Shown piece after piece: positions 30,891 to 43,385 of a stretch of DNA of 64,000 nt. Where the stretch lies: positions 1,674,001 to 1,738,000 of the forward strand of contig NC_049909.1 in NCBI RefSeq assembly GCF_001411555.2. The letters are read 5' to 3'. Numbering within the stretch: the stretch's first letter is position 1; every line of letters begins with the position of its first letter. The DNA is from Juglans regia (lineage: Eukaryota > Streptophyta > Magnoliopsida > Fagales > Juglandaceae). The notes under the pieces were generated by a model. The model was not told where the DNA came from. It saw nothing but the letters and a program-made list of their open reading frames with translations, and did no database searches. A program made the position numbers and the translations under genes.

Positions 30891-31626
30891 TGATATGAAC
30901 CCGCGGGAATGAAATCCCTTGAACCCACAGTCAATTTGAAAACAACCCAAGAAAGCTAAAATCAAGTCAATGGATGGAGAACCTAGACCCGATGAGAACT
31001 CGTTTCAAGAACCTAGATTATATCAAAATCTAAACCCGTTGAAGAACCCGTCTCAAGAACCTAGATTACAAATGAGGAACGCCACAAAGGTTGTGATTTA
31101 CCTTTGATAAGTTCAAAAGTTCAATTAAGAACAAGAGAAGTAAAACTCAACTCACAATGAATAAATTCATGAAATTTCATAAACTGCTGAAAATGAGGCT
31201 ACAAAGAGTATTTAAATAAAAACCCAATTAAAACTCTAGTTAAAATAAAGCCCCTTTTACCCAAAACGCCCCTGGATGAACAGTACCGCGGCTACAGTGT
31301 CTTGGCTACAGTAACGCTACAGTAACCTCTTAAAACCCTAGTTCAATAAAATAATAACTTTTCCAATATGCCCTAGTATAGGCCCCCTTAAGTGCCTTTC
31401 ATAATAGTCCCAAATATTCTAAACTAGTAAAATAAGTCATTTAAATGAATTAAACAAGTCGAAAGCCTTCAAGTACCCAAAGCCTTTAAGTCATCTTGTT
31501 ACTCTTTCCATAGTTTATCAAATGAATCAAAGCTGAATCTTCATCATTTAAGCCCTTGAACTTGTATTTGGCCCATCTGGAACTTGCAACATATCTTTAA
31601 GACTAGGCTCACCTTAGTTCTCATCA
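30891..31626 (-). repeat. 5' LTR of element D (736 bp)
   Basis: It starts TGATATGAACCCGCGGG and ends GTTCTCATCA on the plus strand, followed by the GATAA duplication. Confidence 0.95.
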
Positions 31627-31631
31627 GATAA

Positions 31632-32191
31632 TATTGCTATAAGTACTTTACTTGTAGACCTTCTACATCTCTCGTCTTTCATGCTATTGTGAATCTGTGA
31701 CTTTGTGTAAACTTAGTTCTATTGAAAGATAAGGAAATCAGTGTTTAAGCTCAAATAAGGTAGGAAATATGAGGTTTACAAGAAAAAAAAATATAAGGCC
31801 AAAATATATTTCAATAAAGCTCAAAGGGGCGACTAGAAATAAAGAGAATAAATTGGTAAGCTTGAAATGCTCAATCAGTCCAAAGAATGCCTTAATAATT
31901 TCTCCAGAAATATTTTATCTAGAATTTTGCCTCGAGTGTAATCAAAGAAGTTCTAGAGTAAGTTGAGACCATATAAATTCATAAAATTCACGTAAAATTT
32001 CTCTAGGTACTTAAAATAATTAATGATCATAAGAAGCATTCATTGAACATAGAAAATATCAAACAAGTAAGATCAAGTAAAGAATTAATAACTAGACTTA
32101 ATTAATGAGAATTTTTCCTAAAAATGATAATCAATTTTAATCATATTCTAATCATAGGCTTTTTATTCATCAAACCATATTGTTTTTATCA

Positions 32192-32268
<77 letters not shown>

Positions 32269-32600
32269 ATTAATTTTTTTTTTTTTTAGAAAATAATATC
32301 TTTTCCCCAAACTTAAATATCACATTGTCCTCAATGGGGGGAAAAAAAGAGAAACTAAAGCAAAGAATGAGATAAGGTAAGAGATGCTCCCCTGATTTTG
32401 TCCAGTTCTGTCATTTGAATATTTTCCTTGAAGGTGCAGCCGTGTACTCCTTGGAGATTTCCTCGCCTCTTTGTTCCTGCAAAATAAAAGAAAAGGAATA
32501 ATAATAAGTAAAAATAAAAATTAATGAAATAAATAAATAAATAAAACTTGGGTTGCCTCCCAAAAGAGTTTTATTTAAAGTCTGTAGCTAGACATTGTCC
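31632..32600 (-). other. element C 3' internal region between integrase and element D
   Basis: No gene was recognised. It contains a compound (ATT)n(GTT)n microsatellite at about 32190-32270 and is otherwise AT-rich. Confidence 0.5.
32190..32270. repeat. compound (ATT)n-(GTT)n microsatellite
   Basis: About 16 ATT units pass directly into about 10 GTT units, with no interruption in the second block. Confidence 0.95.
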
Positions 32601-32602
32601 GC

Positions 32603-34000
32603 TCAGCATTTATTACTGGCGAGATCTGTGGAGCACTTTTCTGAGTTAAAGTCTCCATCCATATAGGGTTTTAATCTCTGTTCATTTACTTGAAATGTAC
32701 ATTTTGTCTCGTGATGGACTTCAACCGCCCCGTAGGGGAAGAGATGAGTTACCACAAACGATCTCGACCACCGAGAGCGCAACTTTCCCGAGAAGAGTTT
32801 AAGTCTTGAGTTAAATAATAGAACTTTCTGCCCGACTTCGAATTCCTTTATTAGAATATGCTTATCATGCCATCTTTTAGTTTTATCTTTGTAAATCCGA
32901 GCATTCTCATAAGCATCATTGCGGAACTCATCCATCTCGTTGATCAGCAGTATTCTCTTCTCGCCAGCCGCTTGTAAATCAAAGTTCAGTGTCCTCGTCA
33001 CCCAATAGGCTCTGTGTTCTAGCTCCACAGGTAGATGGAAAGCTTTTCCATAAACGAGCAGATAAGGTGACCTCCCAATCGGTGTTTTAAATGATGTCCG
33101 CTAGGCCCATAGCGCATCATCTAACCTTCTCGCTCAGTCTGTCCAAGAGACACTCACGGTCTTCTCCTGAATGCACTTTAGCTCCCGATTAGATACCTTG
33201 ACCTGGCTGCTCGTTTAAGGCTGGTATGGTGTCGCCACGTGATTGGTAACTCCATACTTAGTCAGTAGTGCTTCAAATTGGCGATTGTAAAAATGCTTTC
33301 CGCCATCACTAATTATGGCCCTTGGAGTACCAAATCGGGAAAATATGTTCTTCCGCAAGAAATTCAGCATGACCCTCGCATCATTGGTTGGCAAGGCGAC
33401 CGCTTCCACCCATTTGGAGACATAATCTACAGCCACCAGAATAAATTTATTAAAATATGAGGATGGAAAAGGACTCATGAAATCTATACCCCAAACATCA
33501 AATAATTAAATCACTAAAATATTGTTTAAAAGAATCTCATGTTTCTTAGAAATGTTGCCAACCCTTTGACAATGATCACATAAAGTAATAAAATTAAAAG
33601 AGTTTTTAAAAATAATTGGCCAATAAAAGCCGCATTGTAAAACTTTTGCTATTGTTTTTGCTCCACTAAAGTTGCCTCCCGCTTCCAAAGAGTGGCAGTG
33701 TCTGAGTATGCTCTTCATCTCTTCCTCAAGCACACATCTTTTGATTATCTGATTCGCGCAATGCTGGTATAGAAAAGGTTGCTCCCAAAAATAGTATTTC
33801 AAGTCAGAGAATAACTTATTCTTTTGTTGATATGTCATCTCTGTTGGGAGAATTTTGGACACCAAATAATTTACTATGTCGGCATACCATGGAACAACTT
33901 GTATAGCCATTAATTGCTCGTCCGAGAAGGTCTCATTAATTGGAAAATTCTCCTTACCAACCGCATCTTTAAGCTCAAGGCGAGATAAGTGGTCGGCCAC
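32603..34000 (-). pseudogene. element C integrase
   Basis: Zinc-binding part: HCHSLEAGGNFSG and CDHCQRVGNISKKH (33506-34000). Catalytic core: [20 protein letters not shown] and [15 protein letters not shown] at 33215-33478, with two of the three acidic residues visible. The C-terminal part at 32603-33028 holds RWHDKHI and FEVGQKVLLFNSRLK. Two stops split it. The order and motifs are Athila-type. Confidence 0.9.
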
Positions 34001-34009
34001 TACATTCTA

Positions 34010-35098
34010 GGTACCTTTCTTATCACTTATTTCCAAATCAAACTCTTGTAGTAGCAGAATCCATCGTAACATTCTTGGTTTGGCAGCTCCCTTCGACAAC
34101 AGGTATTTAAGAGGCGAGTGATTGATATAGAAGACCACCTTTGAACCTATCAAATAAGAATGAAATTTGTCAAAGGCAAACACAACTGCCTACAATTCTT
34201 TTTCAGAAGTAGCATAATTCAGTTGAGCTCCTGTTAAGGTCCGACTTGCATAATAAATAACATGAAATTTTTTATCTTTTCTCTGCCCCAAAACAGCCCC
34301 TATAGCATAATCACTCGCCACACATTAATTCAAAATGTAAATTCCAATCCGGTGATACAATGATAGGTGCTGAAATTAATTTCTTTTTCAATGTTTCTAA
34401 AGCATGCAAGCATTCAATAGAAAATTTAAACCAATTATCCTTAATCAACAGAGTGCAGAGAGGTTTAGTAACTTGGGAGAAATCCTTGATAAACCGATGA
34501 TTGAACCAGGCATTACCCAAGAAGCTCCTCACGCCTTTCACATTGGTCGGTGGTGGGAGTTTGTTAATAACTTATATCTTTGCTCGGTCGACCTCAATTC
34601 TCTTGAAGGAGATGCAGTGGCCAAGCAATATTTCCTCCTCGACCATGAAGTGACATTTTCCCAATTTAAAACAAGATTTGTCTCATTTCATCTCTACAAA
34701 ACTAAAGATAAATTATATAAGCAGTTATCAAAAGAATGACCAAAAACCGATAAGTAATCCATGAAGACTTCTAAAAATTTTTCCACCATGTCCGAGAAAA
34801 TGAATATCATGCATCTTTGAAAAGTGGCTGGCACATTGCAAAGACCAAAAGGCATGCGCCTATATGCAAAAGTGCCGTAAGGACAAGTGAAAGTGGTATT
34901 CTCTTGATCCTCGGGTGCAATGGCTATTTGATCGTCGGCCTTGACCATGTCTCGGTCACTTAATTGAAAACAGGAATGTACCTCGAACTGGAATTCCATT
35001 TATTTAAATACGTCAAACGTGACTTGCTCCTTGCCGACCCTCAAAACGAGTTTCACTTTCTGGACATCAATTAAAGTTCTCCCTATCGCTAGGAAAGG
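34010..35098 (-). pseudogene. element C reverse transcriptase and RNase H
   Basis: The RT piece at 34694-34999 contains TFTCPYGTFAYRRMPFGLCN and the catalytic box MDYLSVFG. The second Asp of the usual MDD box is Tyr here, so polymerase activity would be lost. The RNase H start at 34311-34541 carries RSFLGNAWFNHRFIKDFS and APIIVSPDWNLHFELMC. The first half of RT (before 34999) is out of frame. Confidence 0.85.
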
Positions 35099-35797
35099 TC
35101 AGCCTAGTATCAAAGGGATCTCCTCGACCTCCTCTATATCAAGTACAATGAAGTTGGTAGGGTAGATGAACTTATCAACTTTCACCAGTACGACCTCAAT
35201 GACTCCTCTTGGGTATTTGATAGATTTGTCAGCCAACTGTAGAAAGATGATGGTCGGCTTTACTTCTCCAATACCCAGTTTCTTGAAAACAGAGAGAGGC
35301 ATTAGATAAATACTTGCCCCTAAGTCATATAAAACTTTATTAAAATAGGAATTTCCTATAGTGTAAGGGATCGTGAAACTCCCCGAATCTTTCAACTTAG
35401 GTGGTAGCTTCTTTTGTAAAATTGCACTGCTCTCCTTGGTCAGCACCACAGTCTCATGCTCCTCCAACTTCCACTTGTTTGATAATATATCATTCAAAAA
35501 TTTTGCATATTTAGGCATTTGCTCTAAGGCTTCAATGAAAGGAATATTAATATGCAATTGCTTAAATATACTCAGAAATTTAGAGAACTGATTATCAATT
35601 TTATTTTTCTTTAATCTTTGCGGAAAATGAATTGGTGGATCATAAATTGAAGGAGAATAAGTTTTAGAAGTAAACTCCCTGGATTTCTTGGATTTTGCAG
35701 CCCCTTTATTCTCTCTAGTCTTTTCAGTTTGCTGGTTGGTCGCCTCCCAATCGGTTTCTTTCACCTCGTCCTCGATTTCCTTATTCTCGATCTCCAC
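35099..35797 (-). pseudogene. element C protease region
   Basis: The frame contains LYDLGASIYLMPLSVFKKLG, the Athila-type aspartic protease signature with DLGAS. Upstream is a Lys/Glu-rich linker followed by PQRLKKNKIDNQFSKFL. This is one of the longest surviving frames of the element. Confidence 0.88.
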
Positions 35798-35839
35798 ATT
35801 TTCAGCTTCTGCATCTCGCTCGGTACTTTCTTATTGTGG

Positions 35840-36967
35840 CTAGTCATATGTCTGCCCACTTCGCAATGTTATGGCTTTGACATGCTCCTTTGGCTTGGTC
35901 ACAATGTTGCTCGGTAAAGTCCCTGTTGTCCTCTCGATAAGCATGTTGGAAAGCTGACCGATTTGCACCTCAAGATTGTAGATGGATGCCGAGTTGTTTT
36001 GGATCACCATATCAGTCTTTTGCATGTACTGCATGAACATATCCTCAAGTGCCGGTTTCTTCTCTTGTTGTGGAAACTGTTGAGGTGGTCTAATCGACAC
36101 TTGGTTATTGCTCCATGAAAAGTTAAGGTGATTTCTCCATCTGAGATTGAACGTATTTGAATAATGATTGTTATGACGTTGGAAATTGGTCACTTAATGG
36201 GCTTGTTCTTGACTCGGTGGAACAAAAAGATTCCCCACTTGACAATCAACACTTGAATGATTTCTTGCGCAATGATCACAAGTAACATTAGTTTGAATAG
36301 CATTAACGTTCATCTTACCTAGTTGTTGTGAAAGATGTTCCATCTACGCCGCTAGTGTGGTAATAGAATCAAGTTCAAAAACTCCAGCCGCCTTTCTTGT
36401 CATTGCTCTCTCCAGAGACCATTGATAATTGTTGGATTCCAAAAGTCCATAGGTGGCTTCATGGGTCTTACTCATTAATGCTCTTTCAACGGTTCCAGCA
36501 ACCATAGATCGATTTGTGAGTCCCAAACCATTGTAGAATGTTTGTACTTGAAACTAGGTGGGAAGGTCGTGATGTGGACACTTGCGCAATAAGTCTTTGT
36601 ATCTCTCCCACACCTCATACAATGATTCACCCTCAAATTGGGCGAAGGTAGTAATATCATTCCTTAATTTCGTTGTCTTGCCCTGAGGGAAATACTTTGC
36701 TAAACATTTTTGTGCCAACTCCTCCCAGGTGGTAATAATGCCAAGCGGCAAAGAATTCAACCAAGCTTTTGCTTTTTCCTTAAGTGATAAAGGAAAAAGT
36801 CTTAATCGGATTGCATCATCTGTCACTCCATTGTGTTTAAAAGTATCACAAATTTTCAAGAAATTCGCAATATAGACATTAGGATCCTCTTGTGACAGCC
36901 TCCCGAACTGGATGGTTTGTTGGATCATTTGAATGATGGCCAGCTTGATCTTGGGATCGAAAAGCAT
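35840..36967 (-). pseudogene. element C gag
   Basis: The N-part (36554-36967) has FLKICDTFKHNGVTDDAIRL, FPLSLKEKAKAWLNSLP and YEVWERYKDLLRKCPHH. The C-part (35840-36193) has WRNHLNFSWSN, then NLEVQIGQLSNML, then KAITLRSGQ. These are Athila gag hallmarks. One or more breaks lie at 36194-36553. Confidence 0.9.
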
Positions 36968-37136
36968 ATGCTCTAACGATTTAAATCAGCACATGCACTT
37001 TTGATTCCTAAAAGAAAAAGATCAAACTGAGATCAAATTTAATCTTTTTTTTTAAATAAAGAAAATAAAATGAAATCTAAAGTAGTAAAAATCTAGCTAG
37101 TATCAATATCAAACCCATAGGGAATAAATTTTTTTT

Positions 37137-38810
37137 AAAGAAAACGGTTATCTAACCCACATGGAATAATTATACTATTAAGTATTGAAATCACTAAATT
37201 AATTACTATTTGAAAAACTAAAATTTGAAGAATGGTTTATCTAAATTAAACTGAAGAAAATAATATTAATATCAAGATTTTAATAATAATGAGAATAGAT
37301 CTAGAGCATTTGACTTCACCTAGCAAATCCTACACAGTTTATTCTTCCTTATTATAGAATCTCAATTATCTTAAGTTGATGATAAAAATCTCTTAACTAT
37401 TCAATATTTTTTCTCGAACAATATCAAAAATATCTCCAACTAATAACTCCATATCTCTATGTGAATTTAACTAATTGGAAACTCATTAAGTTTTTTGGAC
37501 TTTTCTTGAAAATCACACTAGTCGCGGTAAAGTATCTCTACTTTTGCTCAACTAATAGTATTTAATCCTAGAACTTTAATCACAAATCTCCTCTCGGTCT
37601 CATTGCAATCCAAAAGATCGAACAATAATTAGTTAGAAAATTGTAAGCATTAAGAATAAGGAATAAACACTCAATCATGAAAATATTGAAAATAAAATAA
37701 CTTGGAATATAAACTGTGTGTTTAGTACTAGGTTACATCAAAACTCTAAAAAATGGAATTAGTTCATAATGAATTTAAAAACAAAAAGAATAAAACTGGC
37801 GTTCTTTGTTGAAGTCGGTTGATGAAGCATTCAGCTCTCGTCTCTACCCTCCAATTCCACCTTCTCGAAAGAACACTTCAAATTTAAAAATCGAAACTCT
37901 AAACCTAAACTCAGGCTCTCTAAAACTCAAAATTCTCAACTCTCCGATTAAGAACTCCGACCTCTATCCCACAAGACAAGATTAAATAGATGTCGAAATT
38001 CAAATATGGAAACAAGATAACTACGGCTACCATCTCGCTTAAAAATTTGGAAAATAATCTCTAAATATAGATGTTAACATAAAAGGAAATATCCCAAGAA
38101 TAACAAGATTATCTAAAATAGAAGATTCAGTTATATGCGGCTTGATTTGTGGATTCGGGAGGATTTGATCGCTAATAGGTTGATTTCGAAACTCAGATTT
38201 GGTGGTCAGCAATAGACTAATCTCGGTTGGGATGAATTATCCCATCGAGTAGATGTCGTGTGCGCTGAATATTACTTGTGTGGATGTCACAAAGACCACA
38301 TTGCGCTCTCCTCGCATACCGAGTACAAAGATTCACGACCGGGATGAAAGACTCATCTCGCATTTTCTAGTTGTTGCCCACGATGTCGTTAAGTTTGGTC
38401 TTTTAAGTTGGTCGTTTATACTAGTTGCCCAATCTAACCACCTAGAGTTTGGTCGCCAAGTCTTCGTGCCTTCAAATCGCGCCTTTTGGTCGCGAGTCTC
38501 CTCGCCTACCGAGAGGTAAGCCTTCTCGCCTTTGGGCAAGAGAAACCTTTTTACTACCCATGGGACAAGGTTCCTCACCCCAATCTCATCGGCTCTCTTC
38601 AGATACCGATGCCTCTCATCGGTCTGGATGCGTAATATCTTCTTTTGTACCAAAATGCTATCCTTTTGTGCTAAATCTTCTCATTCCTTCAAAACCAAGA
38701 AAATAAATTAAAATATATAGAAATAAATTAAAATCAATAATATTGGAGGGAAAATGACACTTTTTATAAATAAAAGAGTGATAAAAATCACATAAAAATA
38801 ACGCTTATCA
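37137..38810 (-). repeat. 5' LTR of element C
   Basis: It matches 24166-25870. The outer end is TAACGCTTATCA at 38810. The inner end is uncertain because the first 50 bases or so of the left copy have no clear partner here. Confidence 0.85.
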
Positions 38811-40564
38811 AAATTTGCCCAAATGGTCCCAACCCATGGCATGCACATTAGTTGATGCCTAACTGTATTTTCAACTATTGGTCCCTATGGTTACATGCAT
38901 ATAAGATTTTATTTAATCACAAATAATCACTAACATCTTTAATGATATAGTAAAGACTAATTCTTGGAGAATAGAGTTCATCCCAACACTTAATCATGGT
39001 TAAGATATCCTTAATCTCTTCTTCATTCCAAACCGATTCATACAAGATGATCAAAACAAGATATATTCAAAACCTACCATGGCATGCTTCTAACCACAAT
39101 TTAAACCTTCCATAATTATGCTAAGACAATAATAAATCATATCAAATCATGCTTAAGACATGCCATAGCTAAATTTTCACTTAAAATCATTTAATTATCC
39201 AAACCATCTCTTAATTGATCCGGTTTTTATTTAAGCATGAAAACCTTCCCAAAACTTATCCAAATTTCATACCAACACATGGAAACAAAGCTTGACATGC
39301 TAACTAAGATCAAAAGCAAGAAACCTTGCACATTTCGTGCCCTTCCAAGCACTCTAGACAGCCTTATACCAGAACACTCAAGAACTCACTAAGAACTCGG
39401 TTTCACTCTTTTGATTTTTAAGATGGGGAAGTGCTCTTCAAGACTCAAGAGGAAGCTTGGCGCTGAGGTGTGGAGGAAAAGAGAGGGTGAGGGTGCCTTT
39501 TATAGGTGGTTAAGGGGAAGGGGACGTTGGCTTTGGTCAAGGGAAATGATGAAAGATGGTGTGTGAATCTGAAATTTCCAGATTTGCACTCCATCGCCTG
39601 TGTCATCTTGTACAGGTCAAAACAGTGCCCTAAACCACCATGATTTCAATCCTTTGGTTGCTACATTACTCCAATGGGGGCTGACCAAGTTGTGGGGCAG
39701 AGGAAAGGGAAGAAAAATCAACAAAACCACCCAAGGGGGCTGACGAGTTCAACTGGTTTTTCCCTTGGCAGATTTTGATTATTATTTTGTCTAATCCCAT
39801 TGAACCATCATGAAGGTGCAGCCCAAAACAAGGTGATGGGATGGAGGTGTCCTACTGAAATCCTAGACTGCCTTATACAGTTTGCGTCCTTTTGAGCAGG
39901 GGAATAGTGGCCTAAAACCACCATGATTTCTTCTTTACTATGGCTACAATGGTCTTATAGTGGCGGCCAGGTAATGGGGTGATAAGTGTGATTTTATGCA
40001 ATTTTCGTCTTGAATGATGAGAGGTAGCCAGAACTAAAGAGAGCCAACGAGATTTGGGTGAGGAGCCTTATTCCGTGGCAGCAAGGAGATTTCTCTTGCC
40101 CAAAGGCGAGAAGGCTTACCTCTCGGTAAGCGAGGAGATTCGCGACTAGAGGGCAAAGACCTAGGCGCGAAGACTTGGCGACAAGGTTTTGGGCAAGAAG
40201 ACTTGGTGGCAATATATATTTTTACCTTCTGGGTGAGATGACTTGGCAACAAGGTTCTGGACGAGAAGACTTGGGTGATTAGTCTAACCGACCAACCTTA
40301 AAGTCCAAACTAACCGACATCAAGTGCAACAACTTGAAAAGGCAAGAAGAGTTTTCATCTTGGTCGGGAGTCTTTCCACTCGGTAGGCGAGAAGAGTCTT
40401 TCATCCTGGTCGAAAGTCTTTCCAATCGGTAGGCGAGATGAGTCTTTCATCCCGATCAAGAGTATTTCCACTATGTAGGTGAGAAGATGGCCGTGTGGTC
40501 TTTGTGACCACCACGCCCATTCATTTTCAATGCACACCGCATCTACCCGATGGGATAATTCATC
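38811..40564 (-). repeat. 3' LTR of element B, remaining part
   Basis: It continues the LTR broken at 24111 and matches 44328-45890, for example ATGGTCCCAACCC(A/C)TGGCATG and the repeated CGAGA(A/G)G tracts. It stops at GATAATTCATC, short of the last 90 bases present in the other LTR. Confidence 0.88.
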
Positions 40565-41378
40565 ACGAGATACAATAGTGACCTCTGGCCCTGTCACGAG
40601 ATATAATAGTAACCTCTAGCCCTACCACGGGATATAATAGTGGTCTCTGCTCTGAGTGCAATCGTTTTGATAACATGGTGATTTATGTTCTGCTTGGCTT
40701 TCCGCAAAATGCACAACCCTACCATGGGGGTTAAACATGGCTTCTGTTCTGATATGATACTCTAACATGATATGGTAAGATGAATATGTTAGTCATGTTA
40801 TGCCAAAGGAGTCTTTGAATGTAAAAAGTTATTTTCTAAATATGAAATGTTTGAAATATCGCTCTGATTTTATGATAATATGTATTTTTGAGATTTGCAT
40901 ACTGAAACTGAAATGTTTTATTTCTGTATGCTAAACTCTGTGAAAATGCTCATGTTTACATACTAGCATATGTTCTTTGCTTACTGAGCTGTTGATAACT
41001 CACCCCTTATCTCCAGAACATTTTTTAGATATTTTTATGGTTCAACTGGAGATCAAGAGTAAAAAATATTGGAAAAGTCTGATGATCATAGATGAATGAG
41101 TGCTAAAGGTACAAGTATTTTGGAGGATCATATTTAGTAGTTTCATCTCTAACGGTTATTTTGGTATGTTAAATTATGAATCATTTGAGTCTTTGTGGAG
41201 ATGTTATTTTATTTTCTTGAGGTTTTTGTTTAGTATTTCTGTGGAGGGACACGTATGTTTGGATCGAACAAATAAGTTAAGTATTTTGTGGAGTTTCTGT
41301 TTATTTATTATTGATTATTGGAGATATTCTTAAGTGATAGGAGCTACCTCTCCGGACCTCCGAGAACGGGTCGTTACA
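40565..41378 (-). repeat. LTR-like fragment of another Ty3 element (G)
   Basis: On the minus strand it begins TGTAACGACCCGTTCTCGG, an LTR-type start. It is related to the piece at 50230-50946 (shared CACTAGCATATG-like and GTTGATAACTCACCCC blocks). It replaces the RT-integrase half of element B. Near 40570-40640 it shows three short direct repeats of a GATATAATAGT(A/G) word. Confidence 0.6.
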
Positions 41379-43368
41379 AGGTCAAATAAAGCCCTTCTCC
41401 AGTAGCTCTTCTATTTCTCCTTTAGTTCTTTTAGTTCTAAAATGGCCATACAATAAGGGGCTTTATGGATAGGCATTGCAGCGGGCTCTAACTCTATAAT
41501 GAACTCTATTTCTCTATCAGGGGTAATCCCGGTAAATGGTCCATGAAAACCTCGGGATACTCCTCAACTATTGGCATCCCTTGAATCTCCTTATTACTGC
41601 CATAATTCTCCATTATAATGCTAAGTAGGTTGTGGCGCCATTAACGATGCACTTTCCTGTCTGCAAAGCAGAAATTAGAGAGGGAGTAGCCTTCACAGTC
41701 CCTCCCGTATGACATATTTGGCCACCTAAGGGTGAATCAAAGATAATTCCCTTGCCCCGACAGTCTATCCTAGCACTGTGTTTGGATAGCCAGTCCATTC
41801 CTAGTATAACGTCGAACTCTAGTTGGTCGAAGATGATTAAGTCAACTTCCATCAATTTTTCCTTCAGGGTTAAAGGGCAGTTTTTCAATATACGGGTATA
41901 GGTGATCATGTTTCCTTCAGGAATTGACACTACTATAGCTTGAGATAAGGTCTGAGTCAGCAGGTTACATGTGCGTGCAAATGCTGCAGATACAAAGGAC
42001 CTTGCAGCGCTAGAGTCGAATAAAGCACAAGCCGTATGTTCGTATAACGTGATTTTACCTAAGGTGTAATCAACTACTGAGTACTAAGCAACTGCTGTAA
42101 AAATTGATTTTCTAAAAAGAAAGGGGTATTTTAAGGAAAAATACCAGTAATGACTTCCGTCTCTTCCTCTTTGGTTACCTCCTCGTTGATTTCACCATGG
42201 GTGATGGCGTACACACGAGCTTGAATAGGTGGCCTCTTATTGGGCCGATTGCTATGAGCATTCTTTCCACCTTGTGCATTCTAATGGCACTACCGGATCA
42301 TATGTCCCGACTGACCGCATCGAAAACATACTCCTAAACCCATTCGACATTCTCCACCATAATTCTTTCCACACTTTTTGCAGGTAGCAGGTGGAGTTGT
42401 CATAATTCCTTTGCACTTGTTGGCTCATTGAATTATCCTTCTTTTGGCATTATTCCCTCCGAAGGGGAAGGAATGAGCCGTTTTCGATCCAGGTTAAACT
42501 GGGCTGCCACACTTCGTTGCTCTGCTTCAGATATTGCAGCCACGTTAACCAACTTCTGGAAATTGTTGATGTGAAACCCAGCTACATAGCTACGAATCCT
42601 GGGTTGCAATCCTCCTTAGGATTTCTGAGCATGCATCCTTTCAATGGCAATCAGATGTGGAGCAAACCTCTCTAGCTCCATAAACTTTGCAGCGTAATGC
42701 TCAACGGTGAGATTGCCTTGTACCAATGTGGCAAATTCTTGGGCCTTCTGAGTCTTCATTGACTATGGGAAGAATCGATTGTCAAATTCCTCATTGAACC
42801 TATCCCAGGTCAAAATGGTGATATTTCTCAATTCTCTAATCAAAAGCTGCCTCTTGGTGTCCCACTAAATTTCGGCTTCTCCATTAAGCAGTTGCCCCAC
42901 GTATTGTACTTTTTGTTCCTCAATACAGCTGTTGATCTTAAAGGTCCTGTCGAGATCCAATAGCTACTTATTGGCTTTCATGGGTCCCTCAGTTTCCAAT
43001 AAATTGAGGTATCTATAAATCAGGACTTCTCGTAGGAACACCCTCGGTTCTCAACCTGTGGGTGTGGTTGGATCTGCCTCAGGATTACTTCCTACTGCTG
43101 CCTCATAGTCTCCGTCATCTAGAGAATTGCGTCTGCCAAATCGCTTCCTCCATTGACGCAATGATCCTGTTCTCTGCAGGTGTTAGAACCTTCAACATTC
43201 CTTTCTTGCCTTCCACGTGTCATCTTGGCTTAATCCTCCCAACTCCTGCCATGCATGCATATTAGACCAAGTTCCACCAGGATTCAAGCCTATGCAAAAC
43301 TAATGATTCAAACCAATATTCTGGCATAAAATTTCTAAGGACATGTTGGCTTACCCAAAGAAGTAATT
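41379..43368 (-). pseudogene. element B gag-protease remnant
   Basis: On the minus strand gag is heavily mutated at 42450-43300. Near 42290-42400 two zinc-knuckle arrays read CKKCGKNYGGEC and CFRCGQSGHMIR, the second followed by a stop before its last Cys. The protease follows with ALFDSSAARSFVS, where the usual DSG reads DSS, then FDVILGMDWLSKHSARIDC (41613-41930). Coding ends near 41390, at the point where RT should start. Confidence 0.85.
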
Positions 43369-43380
43369 GCTCTGATACCA
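43369..43380 (-). other. primer-binding site of element B
   Basis: On the minus strand TGGTATCAGAGC lies five bases inside the LTR, a perfect Met-tRNA-type primer motif. Confidence 0.92.
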
Positions 43381-43385
43381 CCCTA

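Larger units (their letters stand above)
26634..31626 (-). mobile_element. Ty3-type LTR retrotransposon D inserted in element C
   Basis: The LTRs at 26634-27365 and 30891-31626 have TGATATGAAC...TCATCA ends, with an exact 5-bp target duplication GATAA on both sides. On the minus strand the primer site TTGGTATTCAGAGC (Met type) lies next to the right LTR, and a purine tract AGGAGAGGGGGAA abuts the left LTR. The internal part is only 3.5 kb. Gag is present, and protease, RT and the integrase catalytic core are deleted. I count about 15 differences in the first 210 aligned LTR bases by eye. Confidence 0.95.
24112..38810 (-). mobile_element. Athila-like Ty3 retrotransposon C inserted in LTR of B
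   Basis: The minus-strand element has its 5' LTR at about 37137-38810 and its 3' LTR at 24112-25870, with internal genes in the order gag, protease, RT, RNase H, integrase. The gag C-terminal layout and the DLGAS protease motif are typical of the Athila lineage. Ends are TG...CA. The 5-bp target duplication is AAACT (24107-24111) and AAATT (38811-38815), one base apart. All genes carry stops or lost residues. Element D is inserted in its 3' region. Confidence 0.9.
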
